64,000 nt of DNA, taken from assembly GCF_002933335.1 (NCBI RefSeq), contig NZ_PDKS01000002.1, positions 86,734 to 150,733 on the forward strand, in the 5' to 3' direction. A program made the position numbers and the translations under genes. Shown piece by piece: positions 9,719-21,195 of the stretch. Source of the stretch: Candidatus Pantoea edessiphila. GTDB taxonomy: Bacteria > Pseudomonadota > Gammaproteobacteria > Enterobacterales > Enterobacteriaceae. Below the pieces are notes generated by a model. It saw only the letters and a list, made by a program, of their open reading frames with translations, made no database searches and was not told the DNA's origin. Position 1 is the first letter of the stretch; each line of letters opens with the position of its first letter.

Positions 9719-12397
9719 ATGGAAAAAAAATTCAATCCACAAAGCTTTGAAAAAAGTATTTATGAACATTGGGAAAAACAAGGTTACTTTAAGCCATCTG
9801 GTGATGTTGATAAAGAGAGTTTTTGCATAATGTTGCCCCCTCCTAATATTACTGGTAGTTTACATATGGGACATGCTTTTCAACAAACTATAATGGATAT
9901 TATGGTTCGTTATAATAGAATGCTAGGTAAAAACACATTATGGCAAACTGGTACTGATCATGCTGGCATTGCTACTCAAATAATAGTTGAAAATAAAACT
10001 AAATTAGAAGAAGGCAAAGTACGTCTGGATTATGAACGTAGTGAGTTTATTCAAAAAATTTGGCATTGGAAAAAACAATCAGGTAATACTATTAATTACC
10101 AAATGCGTCGTTTAGGAAACTCTATTGATTGGGAAAGTGAAAGATTCACTATGGATGAAAAATTTTCCGAAGCAGTAAAAGAAGTATTTATTCATCTGTA
10201 CAATGAAAAATTAATTTATAGAGGAAAACGTTTAGTTAATTGGGATCCTAAATTATGTACTGCTATTTCTGATTTAGAAATAGAAAATAGAGATGTAGAA
10301 GGTAAACTTTGGTATATTAAATATCCATTTTTAGATAATGCGAAAACTATTGATAATAAAAATTATTTAACAATTGCTACTACGCGACCAGAAACATTTT
10401 TTGGTGATACTGCTGTTGCAGTGAATCCGAATGATTGTCGATATAAACATCTTATAGGGAAATCAATTATATTACCGATAATAAAAAGAATAATACCTAT
10501 TATTGGAGATACATTTGTTGATATGAATAAAGGCAGTGGTTGTGTAAAAATTACCCCTGCTCATGATTTTACCGATTATGAAGTAGGACTTCGTCATAAA
10601 TTACCCATGATTAATATTTTTACTTTTAGTGGTTGTATCTCAGAATATTTGCATATTTATGATACAAATGGTATTCAAAGCGACATGTATAGTAATGAAA
10701 TTCCAGAGCAGTTTAGAACACTTGATCGTTTTATTGCTAGGAAATTAATTATAGAAACTATGGATGCAATGGGTTTGCTAGAAAAAATTGAAACTAATAA
10801 TTTTACTATTCCTTATGGTGATCGTAGTGGAGTAGTGATTGAACCAATGTTAACTGATCAATGGTATATAAAGACTAAACCTTTAGCAGATGTAGCTATT
10901 GAAGCAGTTAAAAAGGGACAGATAAAATTTGTTCCTAAACAATATGAAAATATGTATTTTTCTTGGATGGCAAACATCCAAGATTGGTGTATTTCTCGAC
11001 AACTATGGTGGGGACATCGTATACCTGCTTGGTACTCAAATGATGGTGATATTTACGTTGGATTCAGTGAAAACGAAGTAAGAAAGAATAATAATTTAGA
11101 TTCTAATATTTTGTTGAGGCAAGATAATGATGTTTTAGATACTTGGTTTTCATCTAGTCTTTGGACTTTTGTGACTTTGGGATGGCCAAAAAACAACAAT
11201 AAATTATTGCATACCTTCCATCCAACTAATATTGTAGTTAGTGGTTTTGATATTATTTTTTTTTGGATTGCTCGTATGATCATGTTAACTATGCATTTTA
11301 TTAAAGATAAAGACGGCAAACCGCAAGTTCCTTTTAATATAGTTTATATTACTGGACTAATTAGAGATGAACAAGGTCAAAAAATGTCGAAATCTAAAGG
11401 CAATGTTCTTGATCCAATTGACATAATAGATGGTATTTCTTTGAATCAGTTACTAAAAAAACGTACAAGTGATATGTTGTTACCACAATTATCCAAAAAA
11501 ATTTATGCAATTACTAAAAAACAATTTCCAAATGGAATTAAACCATCAGGTGCTGATGCAATAAGATTTACATTAGCTGCTTTAAGCTCTAAAGGTCGCG
11601 ATATTCATTGGGATATGAAACGTTTAGAAGGTTATAGTAATTTTTGTAATAAATTATGGAATGCTAGTCGTTTTGTTTTGATTAATTTAGAACATTATCA
11701 ATGTAATCATAAAGATAAATCAATCAAATTATCTGTTGCAGATCGATGGATTCTAACTGAATTTAATAATCTAGTAAAAGTTTATAGAGAAGCGCTAGAT
11801 ACATATCGCTTTGATATAGCAGCTAATCTATTATATGATTTTACCTGGAGTGAATTTTGTGATTGGTACATAGAAATAACTAAAATAGTGTTTAAAAATA
11901 AAAATCAAAATGAAATATATAACTCTCAAAACACTTTATTAAGTGTATTGGAATCACTATTGCGATTAGCACATCCAATAATCCCTTTCATAACTGAAGC
12001 TGTTTGGCAAAAAATAAAAAAAATTACAAGTAGACAAGAAGATACAATAATGTATCGACCATTTCCCAGATATGATAGAGAACAAGAAGACAATGAATCG
12101 AAAAAATATTTTGATTGGATAAAACAATTTATTATTGAAATACGTAATATTCGTAGAGACATGAAGATACAATTTAAAAAACCAATAGAATTATTTTTAT
12201 TTAACTGTTCTACATCAGTAGTAAAAATTGTAGAATCTAATTTTCCTATTTTAATAGAATTAGCAAATTTAAAAAATTTAACTATTTTATCCAAAAAAGA
12301 TAAAAATTTAATGTCATTAAACAAAAATATTCAAGAAGCTGAAATAATAATACCCCTATTAGATAATAATACTGAATTAAATCTTTTAAATAAATAA
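9719..12397 (+). CDS. valS: Valyl-tRNA synthetase, lacking the C-terminal coiled coil
   Basis: Class Ia synthetase that charges tRNA-Val and edits mischarged threonine. HMGH lies at residues 49-52, the KMSKSKGN loop is present, and the CP1 editing region includes [13 protein letters not shown]. The anticodon-binding domain follows (about 680-840). The protein ends at 892 aa with [19 protein letters not shown], against 951 in E. coli. The missing 60 or so residues are the C-terminal coiled-coil arm that contacts the tRNA core. No other frame after the stop continues the match, so this is a truncation and not a nearby frameshift. The gene is otherwise intact and presumably works. Confidence 0.95.
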   Translation: MEKKFNPQSFEKSIYEHWEKQGYFKPSGDVDKESFCIMLPPPNITGSLHMGHAFQQTIMDIMVRYNRMLGKNTLWQTGTDHAGIATQIIVENKTKLEEGKVRLDYERSEFIQKIWHWKKQSGNTINYQMRRLGNSIDWESERFTMDEKFSEAVKEVFIHLYNEKLIYRGKRLVNWDPKLCTAISDLEIENRDVEGKLWYIKYPFLDNAKTIDNKNYLTIATTRPETFFGDTAVAVNPNDCRYKHLIGKSIILPIIKRIIPIIGDTFVDMNKGSGCVKITPAHDFTDYEVGLRHKLPMINIFTFSGCISEYLHIYDTNGIQSDMYSNEIPEQFRTLDRFIARKLIIETMDAMGLLEKIETNNFTIPYGDRSGVVIEPMLTDQWYIKTKPLADVAIEAVKKGQIKFVPKQYENMYFSWMANIQDWCISRQLWWGHRIPAWYSNDGDIYVGFSENEVRKNNNLDSNILLRQDNDVLDTWFSSSLWTFVTLGWPKNNNKLLHTFHPTNIVVSGFDIIFFWIARMIMLTMHFIKDKDGKPQVPFNIVYITGLIRDEQGQKMSKSKGNVLDPIDIIDGISLNQLLKKRTSDMLLPQLSKKIYAITKKQFPNGIKPSGADAIRFTLAALSSKGRDIHWDMKRLEGYSNFCNKLWNASRFVLINLEHYQCNHKDKSIKLSVADRWILTEFNNLVKVYREALDTYRFDIAANLLYDFTWSEFCDWYIEITKIVFKNKNQNEIYNSQNTLLSVLESLLRLAHPIIPFITEAVWQKIKKITSRQEDTIMYRPFPRYDREQEDNESKKYFDWIKQFIIEIRNIRRDMKIQFKKPIELFLFNCSTSVVKIVESNFPILIELANLKNLTILSKKDKNLMSLNKNIQEAEIIIPLLDNNTELNLLNK

Positions 12398-12666
12398 CAA
12401 CTAAGTTAGATCTGATGATCACATATCTACTTATATTATCAATATATAAGTTCTAACAAATGAACAAAAAAATAAAGATAAATAACAATTAATCAAAAAT
12501 GCAAATTTAATAGATTATTGATTGATTGTACAATTAGGAAATAATATGGTTTTTAAACTAAATCATTTACTGATATATTGAATGAAACAAGTATTGTGTC
12601 ATTAATAATACAAAATCAGCATACTTTTACTATTAATTTATTTCACTAAATATTATGGAGATTTGT

Positions 12667-13677
12667 ATGAATCAATTACACTTACGTCATTTCCTAAGAC
12701 TATTAGATTTTTCTTCTGATGAAATAAAATATTTAATTAAAATGTCATCAATATTAAAACAAGAAAAAAAAGCCCTAAAGGAAATTCAATACCTAAAAGG
12801 TAAAAATATTGTATTAATCTTTGAAAAAGAATCCACTCGTACTAGATGTGCTTTTGAAGTAGCCGCATATGATCAAGGCGCTAATATTACATATTTAAAC
12901 AGTCATAACACTCAAATTGGTTATAAAGAATCTATAAAAGATACTGCACGAGTACTAGGTTGTATGTATGATGGCATTCAATATCGAGGATTTAGTCAGA
13001 AGACAATAGAAACAATTGCTAAATATTCTGGAGTTCCAGTATGGAATGGTTTAACAAATGAGTTTCACCCCACTCAAATAATTGCTGATTTATTAACAAT
13101 GCAAGAACATTTATTAGATAAAAAACTAAATGAGATAAAATTGGTATACGTAGGTGATGCAAGAAATAATATAGGAAACAGTATATTAGAAGCTGCTGCT
13201 TTACTTGGATTTAATTTAAGAATATTAACACATAAAAGCCTTTGGCCAAGAGGTCAATTTGTTGAAAATTGTCTGCAAATTTCTCAAAAAAATGGAGGAC
13301 AGATAATTTTTACAGATAATGTAAATGAAGGGGTAAATAATGCAGATTTTATTTATACTGATGTTTGGGTATCTATGGGAGAACCCCAAGAAATTTGGGA
13401 TGAGCGTATTAGATTATTACGAGATTATCAAGTTAATAGCAGAATGCTAGAATTAACTGGAAATTCCACAGTAAAATTCTTACATTGTTTACCATCATTA
13501 CATGATGAAGACACTGACCTCGGTCTTAAATTGTCAAAAAAATATAATTTTCACGGTGGTATTGAAGTTAGCAAAGAAGTATTTGAATCAAATCATAGCA
13601 TTGTTTTTGATCAAGCATCAAATAGACTGCATACTATTAAAGCTATTATGGTGGCAACTCTTGTTAAACTGCAATAG
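12667..13677 (+). CDS. argF: Ornithine carbamoyltransferase
   Basis: Converts ornithine and carbamoyl phosphate to citrulline in arginine synthesis. The carbamoyl-phosphate loop is [17 protein letters not shown], followed by [16 protein letters not shown], the ornithine-binding region DARNNIGNS and the HCLPSLHDE motif. It corresponds to E. coli ArgI/ArgF, with 336 aa from my start. I choose ATG at 12667 because GGAG lies at 12657-12660 with normal spacing; the ATG at 12655 overlaps that site. Its survival points to arginine supply. It lies next to pyrB, a paralogous transcarbamylase that uses the same carbamoyl phosphate pool. I see no clear ARG box upstream. Confidence 0.95.
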   Translation: MNQLHLRHFLRLLDFSSDEIKYLIKMSSILKQEKKALKEIQYLKGKNIVLIFEKESTRTRCAFEVAAYDQGANITYLNSHNTQIGYKESIKDTARVLGCMYDGIQYRGFSQKTIETIAKYSGVPVWNGLTNEFHPTQIIADLLTMQEHLLDKKLNEIKLVYVGDARNNIGNSILEAAALLGFNLRILTHKSLWPRGQFVENCLQISQKNGGQIIFTDNVNEGVNNADFIYTDVWVSMGEPQEIWDERIRLLRDYQVNSRMLELTGNSTVKFLHCLPSLHDEDTDLGLKLSKKYNFHGGIEVSKEVFESNHSIVFDQASNRLHTIKAIMVATLVKLQ

Positions 13678-13830
13678 AAAATTTATTCTTTTAACGATAA
13701 TGTTAATTGTTAAAATTAAACGAATTTAAAATAAATAGACACTAAATATTACTTTCTAATTAATAATCAATGATTATTTTATATGTAATTAAATATTTAT
13801 TGTGTGCATAATAAGGAATAAAAGAAATAT

Positions 13831-14766
13831 ATGTCGAATATATTATATCATAAACATATTATTTCAATAAATGATCTTAGCTCAGAGGAGTTAATGCTTA
13901 CACTACGTACTGCAAAAAAACTGAAGTCAAAACCACAACCGGAACTATTAAAAAACAAAGTAATAGCTAGCTGTTTTTTTGAGGCATCAACACGTACTCG
14001 TTTATCATTTGAAACAGCTATCCATAGATCAGGAGCTTCAGTAGTTGGTTTTACTGACGTAAATACTACTTCATTAGGCAAAAAAGGAGAAACCTTGATT
14101 GATACTGTTTCGGTAATTAGTAAATATGTAGATGCTATTATAATAAGACATCCGCAGGAAGGTGCAACTCGTCTAGCAGCAGAATATTCAAATGGTATAC
14201 CGGTTTTAAACGCAGGCGATGGAACTAATCAACATCCAACACAAACTATACTTGATTTATATACTATTTATGAAACACAAAACCGTTTGACATCTTTAAA
14301 TATAGCTATTATAGGTGATCTAAAATATGGTCGTACAGTGCACTCACTCACACAAGCTTTAGCTAAATTTAATGATAATCGATTCTTTTTTATGTGTCCT
14401 AATACTTTATCTATGCCAAAATATATAATTAATATGCTTGATAGATACAATATTCCATGGTCATATTACAATGATTTTAAGCAAATAATGCCTTGTTTAG
14501 ATATTCTTTATATGACTCGTATACAGAAAGAGCGCATTAAAACATCAGAATATTCTAATATAAAATCAAATTTGATTTTAGAAATTAGTGATTTGAAAAA
14601 AGCTCGTAATACTATGAAAATACTTCATCCCTTACCACGTGCCAACGAAATTAATACTAATTTAGATAACACACCTTATGCTGAATATTTTCATCAAGCT
14701 CAAAACGGACTTTATACTCGCCAAGCTTTATTAGCATTGGTTTTAAATAATAAATTTATCATATAA
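13831..14766 (+). CDS. pyrB: Aspartate carbamoyltransferase catalytic subunit
   Basis: Catalyses carbamoyl phosphate plus aspartate to carbamoylaspartate, the first committed step of pyrimidine synthesis. The carbamoyl-phosphate site [15 protein letters not shown], the loop [12 protein letters not shown], and [19 protein letters not shown] are nearly identical to E. coli. At 311 aa it is full length. pyrI follows 22 bp downstream, giving the usual c6r6 holoenzyme. Unlike E. coli, the 150 bp upstream shows no pyrimidine-rich leader peptide followed by a GC-rich attenuator, so UTP-sensitive attenuation was probably lost. Confidence 0.96.
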   Translation: MSNILYHKHIISINDLSSEELMLTLRTAKKLKSKPQPELLKNKVIASCFFEASTRTRLSFETAIHRSGASVVGFTDVNTTSLGKKGETLIDTVSVISKYVDAIIIRHPQEGATRLAAEYSNGIPVLNAGDGTNQHPTQTILDLYTIYETQNRLTSLNIAIIGDLKYGRTVHSLTQALAKFNDNRFFFMCPNTLSMPKYIINMLDRYNIPWSYYNDFKQIMPCLDILYMTRIQKERIKTSEYSNIKSNLILEISDLKKARNTMKILHPLPRANEINTNLDNTPYAEYFHQAQNGLYTRQALLALVLNNKFII

Positions 14767-14788
14767 TGTACATTATAGGATGAAAATT

Positions 14789-15253
14789 ATGAAACAAATC
14801 AATAAATTTCAAGTAAAATCAATAAAAAAAGGTACTATTATAGATCATATACCAATAAAAATGGGCATTAAATTACTATCATTATTTGAACTAAATAATA
14901 GTAGTCAAAACATTATTATAGGTTTAAATTTGCCATCAGTTTTAATTGGTTATAAAGATTTAATTAAAATTAATAATACTTTTATTAATCAAGATCAGGT
15001 AAATCAATTAGCAGTATATACACCAGATGCCACAGTAAACTATATTGAAGAATATAAAGTAATATCAAAAATAACACCTTCATTACCAGATTTTGTTAAA
15101 AATATTATCATATGTCCTAATGACAACTGTATTAGCCGTAGTGAATTAAAATTTTCTAAATTTAGAATAATATCTAAAAATAAACTATCTAAGTACTTGA
15201 AATGTATATATTGTGAAAGAGAATTTGCACGTCATTTAATGTCAATAAAATAA
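14789..15253 (+). CDS. pyrI: Aspartate carbamoyltransferase regulatory subunit
   Basis: Binds ATP/CTP/UTP and tunes PyrB allosterically; the C-terminal zinc domain contacts the catalytic chain. The zinc cysteines are present as CPNDNC and CIYC near residues 110-142. The N-terminal nucleotide-binding region keeps KGTIIDHIP and GLNLPS. Length is 154 aa against 153. The ATG at 14789 is preferred because a TAGGA site precedes it at normal distance; the ATG at 14780 overlaps that site. Retaining the regulatory chain while losing the leader attenuator leaves allostery as the visible control of the pathway. Confidence 0.93.
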   Translation: MKQINKFQVKSIKKGTIIDHIPIKMGIKLLSLFELNNSSQNIIIGLNLPSVLIGYKDLIKINNTFINQDQVNQLAVYTPDATVNYIEEYKVISKITPSLPDFVKNIIICPNDNCISRSELKFSKFRIISKNKLSKYLKCIYCEREFARHLMSIK

Positions 15254-15283
15254 TAATTAAATATAATTTATAAAAGGATTACA

Positions 15284-15670
15284 ATGTTTTATGAAATAAA
15301 TACAAAACAGGCTCCTGTTCCTATTGGTCCTTATGTTCAAGGTGTAGATCTAGGGAAAATAGTTATTGTTTCCGGCCAAATACCAATAAATCCAATTACC
15401 GGTATAATTGATAAAGAAATATATAAACAAACTCTTCAAACATTAGATAATGTAAAATCTATTATTGAAGCAGCAGAATTGCATGTAAAAAATATTTTTA
15501 AGACCACAGTTTTTTTAAAAAATATTAATGATATCGAATTAGTAAATTCAGCATATGAATTGTTTTTTATAGAAAATAAAGCTAATTTTCCTGCAAGATC
15601 TTGTATTGAAGTGTCTAAGCTTCCAAAAGACGTAAACATTGAGATTGAAGCCATGGCTATTCGCTATTAA
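15284..15670 (+). CDS. ridA: RidA family enamine/imine deaminase
   Basis: Trimeric enzyme that hydrolyses reactive 2-aminoacrylate and related enamines made by PLP-dependent enzymes, protecting branched-chain and other amino acid synthesis. The 128-aa product spans the whole family: APVPIGPYVQGVDLG, VSGQIPINP, the FPARSCIEVSKLPKDVNIEIEA signature with the conserved Arg, and a C-terminal Arg. It follows pyrI with AAAGGA upstream of the ATG, as in the E. coli pyrBI-ridA order. Its retention fits active amino acid production. Confidence 0.93.
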   Translation: MFYEINTKQAPVPIGPYVQGVDLGKIVIVSGQIPINPITGIIDKEIYKQTLQTLDNVKSIIEAAELHVKNIFKTTVFLKNINDIELVNSAYELFFIENKANFPARSCIEVSKLPKDVNIEIEAMAIRY

Positions 15671-15726
15671 TTTTAATGGAGAAAAATTACTTGTTTATAT
15701 AATGGATAGAACATTGCACTGTTATA

Positions 15727-16182
15727 TCAAAACGTATTCCTATGCCATATAATTTTATTTCCAAATTTAGAAGTATTGTCAGTCATTTTTATTTCTTCTA
15801 ATTTAATTGACCAGATAGGCGCAGAAATGAATTGTGACATCGGAAAACGTTTATGATAAGCAATAAATGCTTTCTTTTTATTTATTCCTTCCAACATTGA
15901 AATACATCCTTTATATTGTATTCCTTGAATTAAGGATATATTTTTTTTATTATTATCAATTGTTCCAGCAATATTAGGATTTTTTATGAGATATAATCCG
16001 TGTCTAGTATTTAGATCGGTCATTAACCATAAAGACATAGTAGTAGCATCAAATACATAAAAACAGTTAGCGCACCACAAATTATCATCGTCCACACAAC
16101 ATAATGATAGTAAGTATCTTTTTTCTAAAAAATCTAAAATACAAGAAAATTCAAGCAATTTATTATCCTCAACACAAAACAT
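15727..16182 (-). CDS. yhbP: YhbP family (UPF0306) protein of unknown function
   Basis: Belongs to the YhbP family, which has a split-barrel, FMN-binding-like fold; no activity is established that I know of. The match to E. coli is clear at LWCANCFYVFDATTMSLWLMTD, TRHGLYLIKNP, IQGIQYKGCISMLEG and KMTDNTSKFGNKIIWHR. Length is 151 aa. The ATG at 16182 has no ribosome site, while TTG at 16158 has GAGG eight bases upstream and would give an N-terminus of E. coli length, so the real start may be that TTG. It ends 56 bp from ridA and marks the start of the translocated 71-73' block. Confidence 0.8.
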   Translation of the reverse strand: MFCVEDNKLLEFSCILDFLEKRYLLSLCCVDDDNLWCANCFYVFDATTMSLWLMTDLNTRHGLYLIKNPNIAGTIDNNKKNISLIQGIQYKGCISMLEGINKKKAFIAYHKRFPMSQFISAPIWSIKLEEIKMTDNTSKFGNKIIWHRNTF

Positions 16183-16264
16183 AAAAATGTAATGTTAAAT
16201 CATTAGTTAAATATTATTTATAATAATAGCTAAAATATATTATTGAGATGGTAAAAATATGAGT

Positions 16265-16298
16265 AAAAAGGAACTAAAATATCATGAAGTTCCTTTTT
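16265..16298 (-). terminator. Rho-independent terminator of deaD
   Basis: An 11-bp perfect stem, AAAAAGGAACT with AGTTCCTTTTT, encloses a 12-base loop, and the stem itself supplies a T-run on both strands. It lies about 40 bp past the deaD stop and upstream of yhbP. Confidence 0.75.
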
Positions 16299-16339
16299 GA
16301 TTATAATTCAGTTGTTAACAATAATTATATTGTATCAAT

Positions 16340-18124
16340 TTATGATTTTATACCACGACGTTCAGAACTAAAATTTCTATTATGTCTATTGGATTGGCGA
16401 TTTAAATTTCCTTTATTTAATTGTACCTCACCTATTAATTGCATATTAATAGGCTTGTTTAAAATACGAGTTCTATTAAAACACTGCATTACATTACATG
16501 TAATGCTTTTTGATAGTTCTATAATAGAGTGATTATTAAATAATTTAATATTACCTATACAACGGCTACTTATAGAACCTTCATTTGCAATAGCACCCAC
16601 AATATGACGTACTTCTACTCCATCATCACGTCCTACTTCAATGCGATACAACCGCATTTCATCCATCTTAATACTCATTTGGGAATTTTGTTGATAGTTA
16701 TTATGATTTTTTTCCAGTTTATTACGTGTATGACGTAATTCACCACGTGTATAACGATTGTCTGTACGATTACACAATTTGTTTCTATGAAAATTAGTTG
16801 GTGTATCTTTAGGTAATACTAATGGACGTTCTCCCTGTGCTATCTTTAATAATACTGCTGCTAAAGTTTCCATATCTAAATTTTCTTCTGGATGCATTTT
16901 AGATAGCAATCTACGATATTGATCTAGATCATTGTTGTTTTGAAGTTGTTTTTTTACTTTCTCATTAAACTTTGCTAAGCGACGTTGACCTAATACTTCA
17001 GAATCAGGTAATTTGACTTCTGTTATTGTTTTATTAATAGTTCTTTCAATATTACGTAATAGACGGCGTTCTCGATTTTCAACAAATAAAAGAGCTCTGC
17101 CTGACCGACCTGCTCTTCCGGTTCTTCCAATACGATGCACATAAGATTCTGCATCTAATGGAATATCATAGTTTATTACTAAACTAACACGCTCTACGTC
17201 TAAACCACGTGCTGCAACATCAGTTGCTATTAAAACATCAATTCTATAATCTTTAAGACGCTCTAAAGTTTGTTCTCTAACTGATTGATTAATATCGCTA
17301 TTTAATGCAGCACTATTGTATCCATGTTTTTCTAATGCACTTGCCAATTCTACAGTAGTATTTTTAGTACGCACAAAAATAATTGCAGCATCAAAATCTT
17401 CTGCTTCTAGAAAACGTATTAATCCATCAATCTTGCGACCATATGCGGGCCAGTAACTCTGACTAATATCCGGTTGATCTTTGATGCTTGATTTAATATA
17501 AACTTCTTTAGGGTTTTTCATAAAACGTTTAGTTATACGACGAATTTCATCCGGCATGGTTGCAGAAAATAGAGCAGTTTGACGATTTGCAGGAATACAT
17601 TCTATAATATTTTCCACATCTTCGATAAAACCCATACGTAACATTTCATCTGCTTCATCTATAACTAACCCTTTTAAGTTTGACAAATTTAACGTACCGC
17701 GTTTTAGGTGATCCAAGAGACGACCAGGAGTACCTACTACGACTTGAGGTCCTTGACGTAATGTACGTAGTTGTATATCATAACGTTGACCTCCATAAAG
17801 AGCAATTATATTTAAGCCATGCAAGTATTCAGAAAACTTAGAAATAGCTTCAGCAACTTGAATTGCTAATTCTCTGGTTATTGATAATACTAAAATTTGT
17901 GGAGTTTTTTCCTTAACATTAATATTATTTAATAAAGGTAATGCAAAGGCTGCAGTCTTACCGCTTCCTGTCTGTGCCATGCCTAACACATCCTTACCAG
18001 ATAGCAAGTAAGGAATACAGCCAATTTGAATAGGTGAAGGATTTATATAGCCCATTTTTTTTAATGATTTAAGTATTGCAGATTTTAAGCCAAAATCATT
18101 AAAAGTTATTTTATTGTCAGTCAT
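16340..18124 (-). CDS. deaD: ATP-dependent RNA helicase DeaD (CsdA)
   Basis: DEAD-box helicase acting in 50S ribosome assembly at low temperature and in mRNA decay. Motifs in order: Q motif around [16 protein letters not shown], Walker [16 protein letters not shown] in LFSATMP, ARGLD and [11 protein letters not shown]. The C-terminal part holds the DbpA-like RNA-binding domain (about 490-560, [23 protein letters not shown]), then a basic tail. Length is 594 aa against 629; the shortfall lies in linkers and tail. nlpI and yrbN, which lie between deaD and pnp in E. coli, are absent. Confidence 0.95.
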   Translation of the reverse strand: MTDNKITFNDFGLKSAILKSLKKMGYINPSPIQIGCIPYLLSGKDVLGMAQTGSGKTAAFALPLLNNINVKEKTPQILVLSITRELAIQVAEAISKFSEYLHGLNIIALYGGQRYDIQLRTLRQGPQVVVGTPGRLLDHLKRGTLNLSNLKGLVIDEADEMLRMGFIEDVENIIECIPANRQTALFSATMPDEIRRITKRFMKNPKEVYIKSSIKDQPDISQSYWPAYGRKIDGLIRFLEAEDFDAAIIFVRTKNTTVELASALEKHGYNSAALNSDINQSVREQTLERLKDYRIDVLIATDVAARGLDVERVSLVINYDIPLDAESYVHRIGRTGRAGRSGRALLFVENRERRLLRNIERTINKTITEVKLPDSEVLGQRRLAKFNEKVKKQLQNNNDLDQYRRLLSKMHPEENLDMETLAAVLLKIAQGERPLVLPKDTPTNFHRNKLCNRTDNRYTRGELRHTRNKLEKNHNNYQQNSQMSIKMDEMRLYRIEVGRDDGVEVRHIVGAIANEGSISSRCIGNIKLFNNHSIIELSKSITCNVMQCFNRTRILNKPINMQLIGEVQLNKGNLNRQSNRHNRNFSSERRGIKS

Positions 18125-18432
18125 GCAATGTATGTTCCTCTGAATTTAGAAACTAGTTTATATAATTTATTTCAGTTGGTTTAAATAGAAAAGTATTAAT
18201 AAAAAGAAAAGCACATCTTAATAAAATATGATGATTTTTTATGTACTAAATTTACATTATATTAACAAATATTTGTAATATGATTATAGTTAATTTAATT
18301 ATATGCCTACAATATTTCTAATCAAATTAAATATTGTTATAGGATAACATGATGAATAGTATAAGAATGCTTCCTCCTTTGTTTTTATAATAATATTCAA
18401 TTGCAACAATTTATATTATGATATATATTTTT
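18125..18432. other. Gene-free gap where nlpI would lie
   Basis: About 300 bp of AT-rich sequence between pnp and deaD, both minus strand. The E. coli order has the lipoprotein gene nlpI here; no trace is recognisable. The deaD promoter and leader should be in this stretch. Confidence 0.5.
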
Positions 18433-20544
18433 TTATATAATTTTCTTGGGTTTTAAATTTTGTTCTCTAACATCTTTTATACTTAATCTAATACGTCCCT
18501 GACGATCAATTTCAATTACTTTAACTAATATTTCCTGACCTATCTTTAAATAATCTGAAACTTTGTCAATGCGTTTATCCATTATTTGCGATATATGTAC
18601 TAAACCTTCTTTTGTTGCGTTGATAGAAATAAAAGCGCCAAAATCAACAATACGAGTAACTTTACCGTTATAAATATTACCAACTTCTATTTCTGTGGTT
18701 ATTTCTTTAATTCTTTGAATGGCTGCTTCAGCTTTTAAATTATCAGTAGCTGCGATCTTTATAGTACCATCGTCTTTAAGTTCAATATTAGTGCATGTCT
18801 CTTCTGTAATACTGCGAATTACTGAGCCACCTTTACCAATTATATCCTTTATTTTTGCTGGACTTACATAAATAGTATATATTCGAGGAGCAAATTCGGA
18901 TATTTCGTTTCTTGGTGTGCTAATTGCTTGTTCCATAACGCTTAGAATATGCAATCTAGCACCTTTTGCTTGATTTAAAGCAATTTGCATAATTTCACGA
19001 GTAATACCTTCTATTTTTATATCCATTTGCAGAGCTGTTATTCCTTCTCTACTACCTGCTACTTTAAAATCCATATCTCCAAGATGATCTTCATCACCTA
19101 AAATATCTGATAAAACGACAAATTTTTCATCTTCTTTTACTAAACCCATTGCAATCCCTGCAATAGCTGATTTAATTGGTACTCCCGCATCCATAAGTGC
19201 TAAAGATGCCCCACATACAGATGCCATAGAAGAGGAGCCGTTAGACTCAGTAATTTCAGCTACAATACGAATTGTGTAAGGAAAATCTTCTTCCCTAGGC
19301 ATTACAGCTAATATTCCTCGTTTTGCTAATCTGCCATGGCCAATTTCTCGACGTTTTGGTGAACTAACCACACCTATTTCTCCTACACAATATGGAGGAA
19401 AGTTATAATGAAACAAAAAATTATCTGTACGTTCTCCCATTAATTCATCTAAATTCTGCGCATCTCTAGTTGTGCCTAGTGTTGTAGTAACTAAAGCTTG
19501 GGTTTCACCTCTAGTAAATAATGCTGAACCATGAGTACGAGGTAGTACACCTGTTCTAATATCTAAACTACGAATCATATCTTTTTCACGGCCATCAATA
19601 CGCAGCTCTCCATTCATTATACGATTTCTAACAATACTTTTTTCTATCGAATGTAATACGTTATTTATTTGTATATCTGATAAAGATTCGTCTTCGATTT
19701 GCATGGTTGTAATAATATTATTTTTTATTAAATTAATTTGTTTATGGCGTTCTTTTTTATCTGTGATATAATAAGCATCGTTTAGCTTATCTTTAGATAA
19801 TTGTTCAATACGCAATTTTGATATATCATTAATTATTGCTGGTTGCCAATCCCAATTAGATCCACCTGTTTCATTTACTAGTTCTTTTATATTTTCTATA
19901 ACTACTTGTTGTTGATCATGACCAAAAATTACAGCACTTAACATTTGTTCTTCTGTTAAAATTTTAGCTTCAGATTCAACCATTAATACAGCATTCTCAC
20001 TGCTAGCAACAATTAAATCTAAACGAGATTCCTTGAGTTCGTTTACAGTAGGGTTTAATACATATTGATTATTAATATAACCTACACGTGCAGCGCCAAT
20101 AGGACCATGAAATGGAAGCCCGGACAGAGATAAAGCTGCGGAAGCCCCTATCATCGCTACTATATCTGGGTGAATTTGAGGGTTTACAGAAAGCACAGTA
20201 GCTATTATTTGAATCTCATCATTAAAACATTCTGGAAACAAAGGTCTAATAGGACGATCGATTAAACGTGCTATTAAAATTTCACTTTCGCTAGGACGAC
20301 CTTCGCGTCGAAAAAAACCACCAGGAATACGACCTGCAGCATAACTACGTTCCTGATACGTTATATTTAAAGCGAAAAAATCTTGTTCATATTTAATATT
20401 CTTTTGTCCTACAACAGTCACAAATACTGCAGTATCATCCATACTTACCATTACAGCTGAAGTAGCTTGTCGTGCTATCATACCAGTTTCTAAAGTAATA
20501 GTATGTTGACCGTATTGAAATTTTCGTAATATCGGATTCAACAA
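18433..20544 (-). CDS. pnp: Polynucleotide phosphorylase
   Basis: 3'-to-5' phosphorolytic exoribonuclease and degradosome component. Two RNase PH domains are followed by a KH domain ([19 protein letters not shown]) and an S1 domain ([13 protein letters not shown]). Length is 703 aa, with only a few residues after S1. I start it at TTG 20544, which gives L-L-N-P-I, the exact register of the E. coli protein, with GAGG about ten bases upstream. An ATG at 20571 would add nine unrelated residues. The GAGG lies inside a small hairpin. rpsO lies upstream in the same direction, as in the E. coli rpsO-pnp operon. Confidence 0.93.
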   Translation of the reverse strand: MLNPILRKFQYGQHTITLETGMIARQATSAVMVSMDDTAVFVTVVGQKNIKYEQDFFALNITYQERSYAAGRIPGGFFRREGRPSESEILIARLIDRPIRPLFPECFNDEIQIIATVLSVNPQIHPDIVAMIGASAALSLSGLPFHGPIGAARVGYINNQYVLNPTVNELKESRLDLIVASSENAVLMVESEAKILTEEQMLSAVIFGHDQQQVVIENIKELVNETGGSNWDWQPAIINDISKLRIEQLSKDKLNDAYYITDKKERHKQINLIKNNIITTMQIEDESLSDIQINNVLHSIEKSIVRNRIMNGELRIDGREKDMIRSLDIRTGVLPRTHGSALFTRGETQALVTTTLGTTRDAQNLDELMGERTDNFLFHYNFPPYCVGEIGVVSSPKRREIGHGRLAKRGILAVMPREEDFPYTIRIVAEITESNGSSSMASVCGASLALMDAGVPIKSAIAGIAMGLVKEDEKFVVLSDILGDEDHLGDMDFKVAGSREGITALQMDIKIEGITREIMQIALNQAKGARLHILSVMEQAISTPRNEISEFAPRIYTIYVSPAKIKDIIGKGGSVIRSITEETCTNIELKDDGTIKIAATDNLKAEAAIQRIKEITTEIEVGNIYNGKVTRIVDFGAFISINATKEGLVHISQIMDKRIDKVSDYLKIGQEILVKVIEIDRQGRIRLSIKDVREQNLKPKKII

Positions 20545-20553
20545 AATCACAGT

Positions 20554-20567
20554 CCTCAATTTTGAGG
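20554..20567 (-). promoter_or_regulatory. Hairpin covering the pnp ribosome-binding site
   Basis: CCTCAA and TTGAGG pair around a two-base loop, and the GAGG that should serve the TTG start of pnp lies in one arm. In E. coli, pnp is autoregulated through RNase III cleavage of a leader hairpin followed by PNPase action. This smaller structure could be a relic or a simple occlusion element; that role is inferred. Confidence 0.4.
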
Positions 20568-20781
20568 GCAACGCTATTTTCAGCCTGCCGTTGATTATTG
20601 AATTATAATTGTATACTTAAAATTAGCTAATATAACATATTGATTATTACTAATAAATATCATATTAACCAACAATTATAGATTGTTTCATTGTAAATGT
20701 TTATTAATTGATTGATATAAAATATCACCTATATAAGTATATTAAATAATTTAAAAGTTATATCGTGGTTAATTATTTAAT

Positions 20782-21051
20782 TTAACGACGTATATTAAGC
20801 TTTTCAATTAAATTAGTATATCTTGTGACATCTTTGCGCTTTAAATAATCTAAAAGTTTACGGCGCTTGGACACTATATGTAATAGTCCAATTCTACTAT
20901 GATGGTCTTTTTTATGTTGAGAAAAATGCATCTGCAGATGACTAATACGCGCACTTAGCAAAGCAACCTGTATTTCGGTAGTGCCCTTATCGTTAGGATT
21001 TATTCTATATTTAGAAATTATTTTTTCTTTAAGTCTTATTTCTAGAGACAT
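20782..21051 (-). CDS. rpsO: 30S ribosomal protein S15
   Basis: Binds the central domain of 16S rRNA early in 30S assembly and takes part in bridge B4 to the 50S. The 89-aa product matches family length, with [13 protein letters not shown] [32 protein letters not shown] and [12 protein letters not shown]. The ATG at 21051 gives [10 protein letters not shown] at the E. coli position; the in-frame start 15 bases earlier is not supported. It lies upstream of pnp. Confidence 0.96.
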   Translation of the reverse strand: MSLEIRLKEKIISKYRINPNDKGTTEIQVALLSARISHLQMHFSQHKKDHHSRIGLLHIVSKRRKLLDYLKRKDVTRYTNLIEKLNIRR

Positions 21052-21195
21052 GATATAATACTCCATTGAATGATTATCAAATGATTATGTTATTTAATAA
21101 CTGTTTATATTTTTCATTAACTATATTAGTTCTACACTGAATTAAATATTACAATAGATATATCCATCATTAATAAAAATTGCTAACAAAATATT

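Noticed and set aside
13689..13715. TTTTAAC/GTTAAAA hairpin after argF as an attenuator for pyrB
   Set aside because: The stem is almost all A-T and no leader peptide accompanies it; at most a weak argF terminator.
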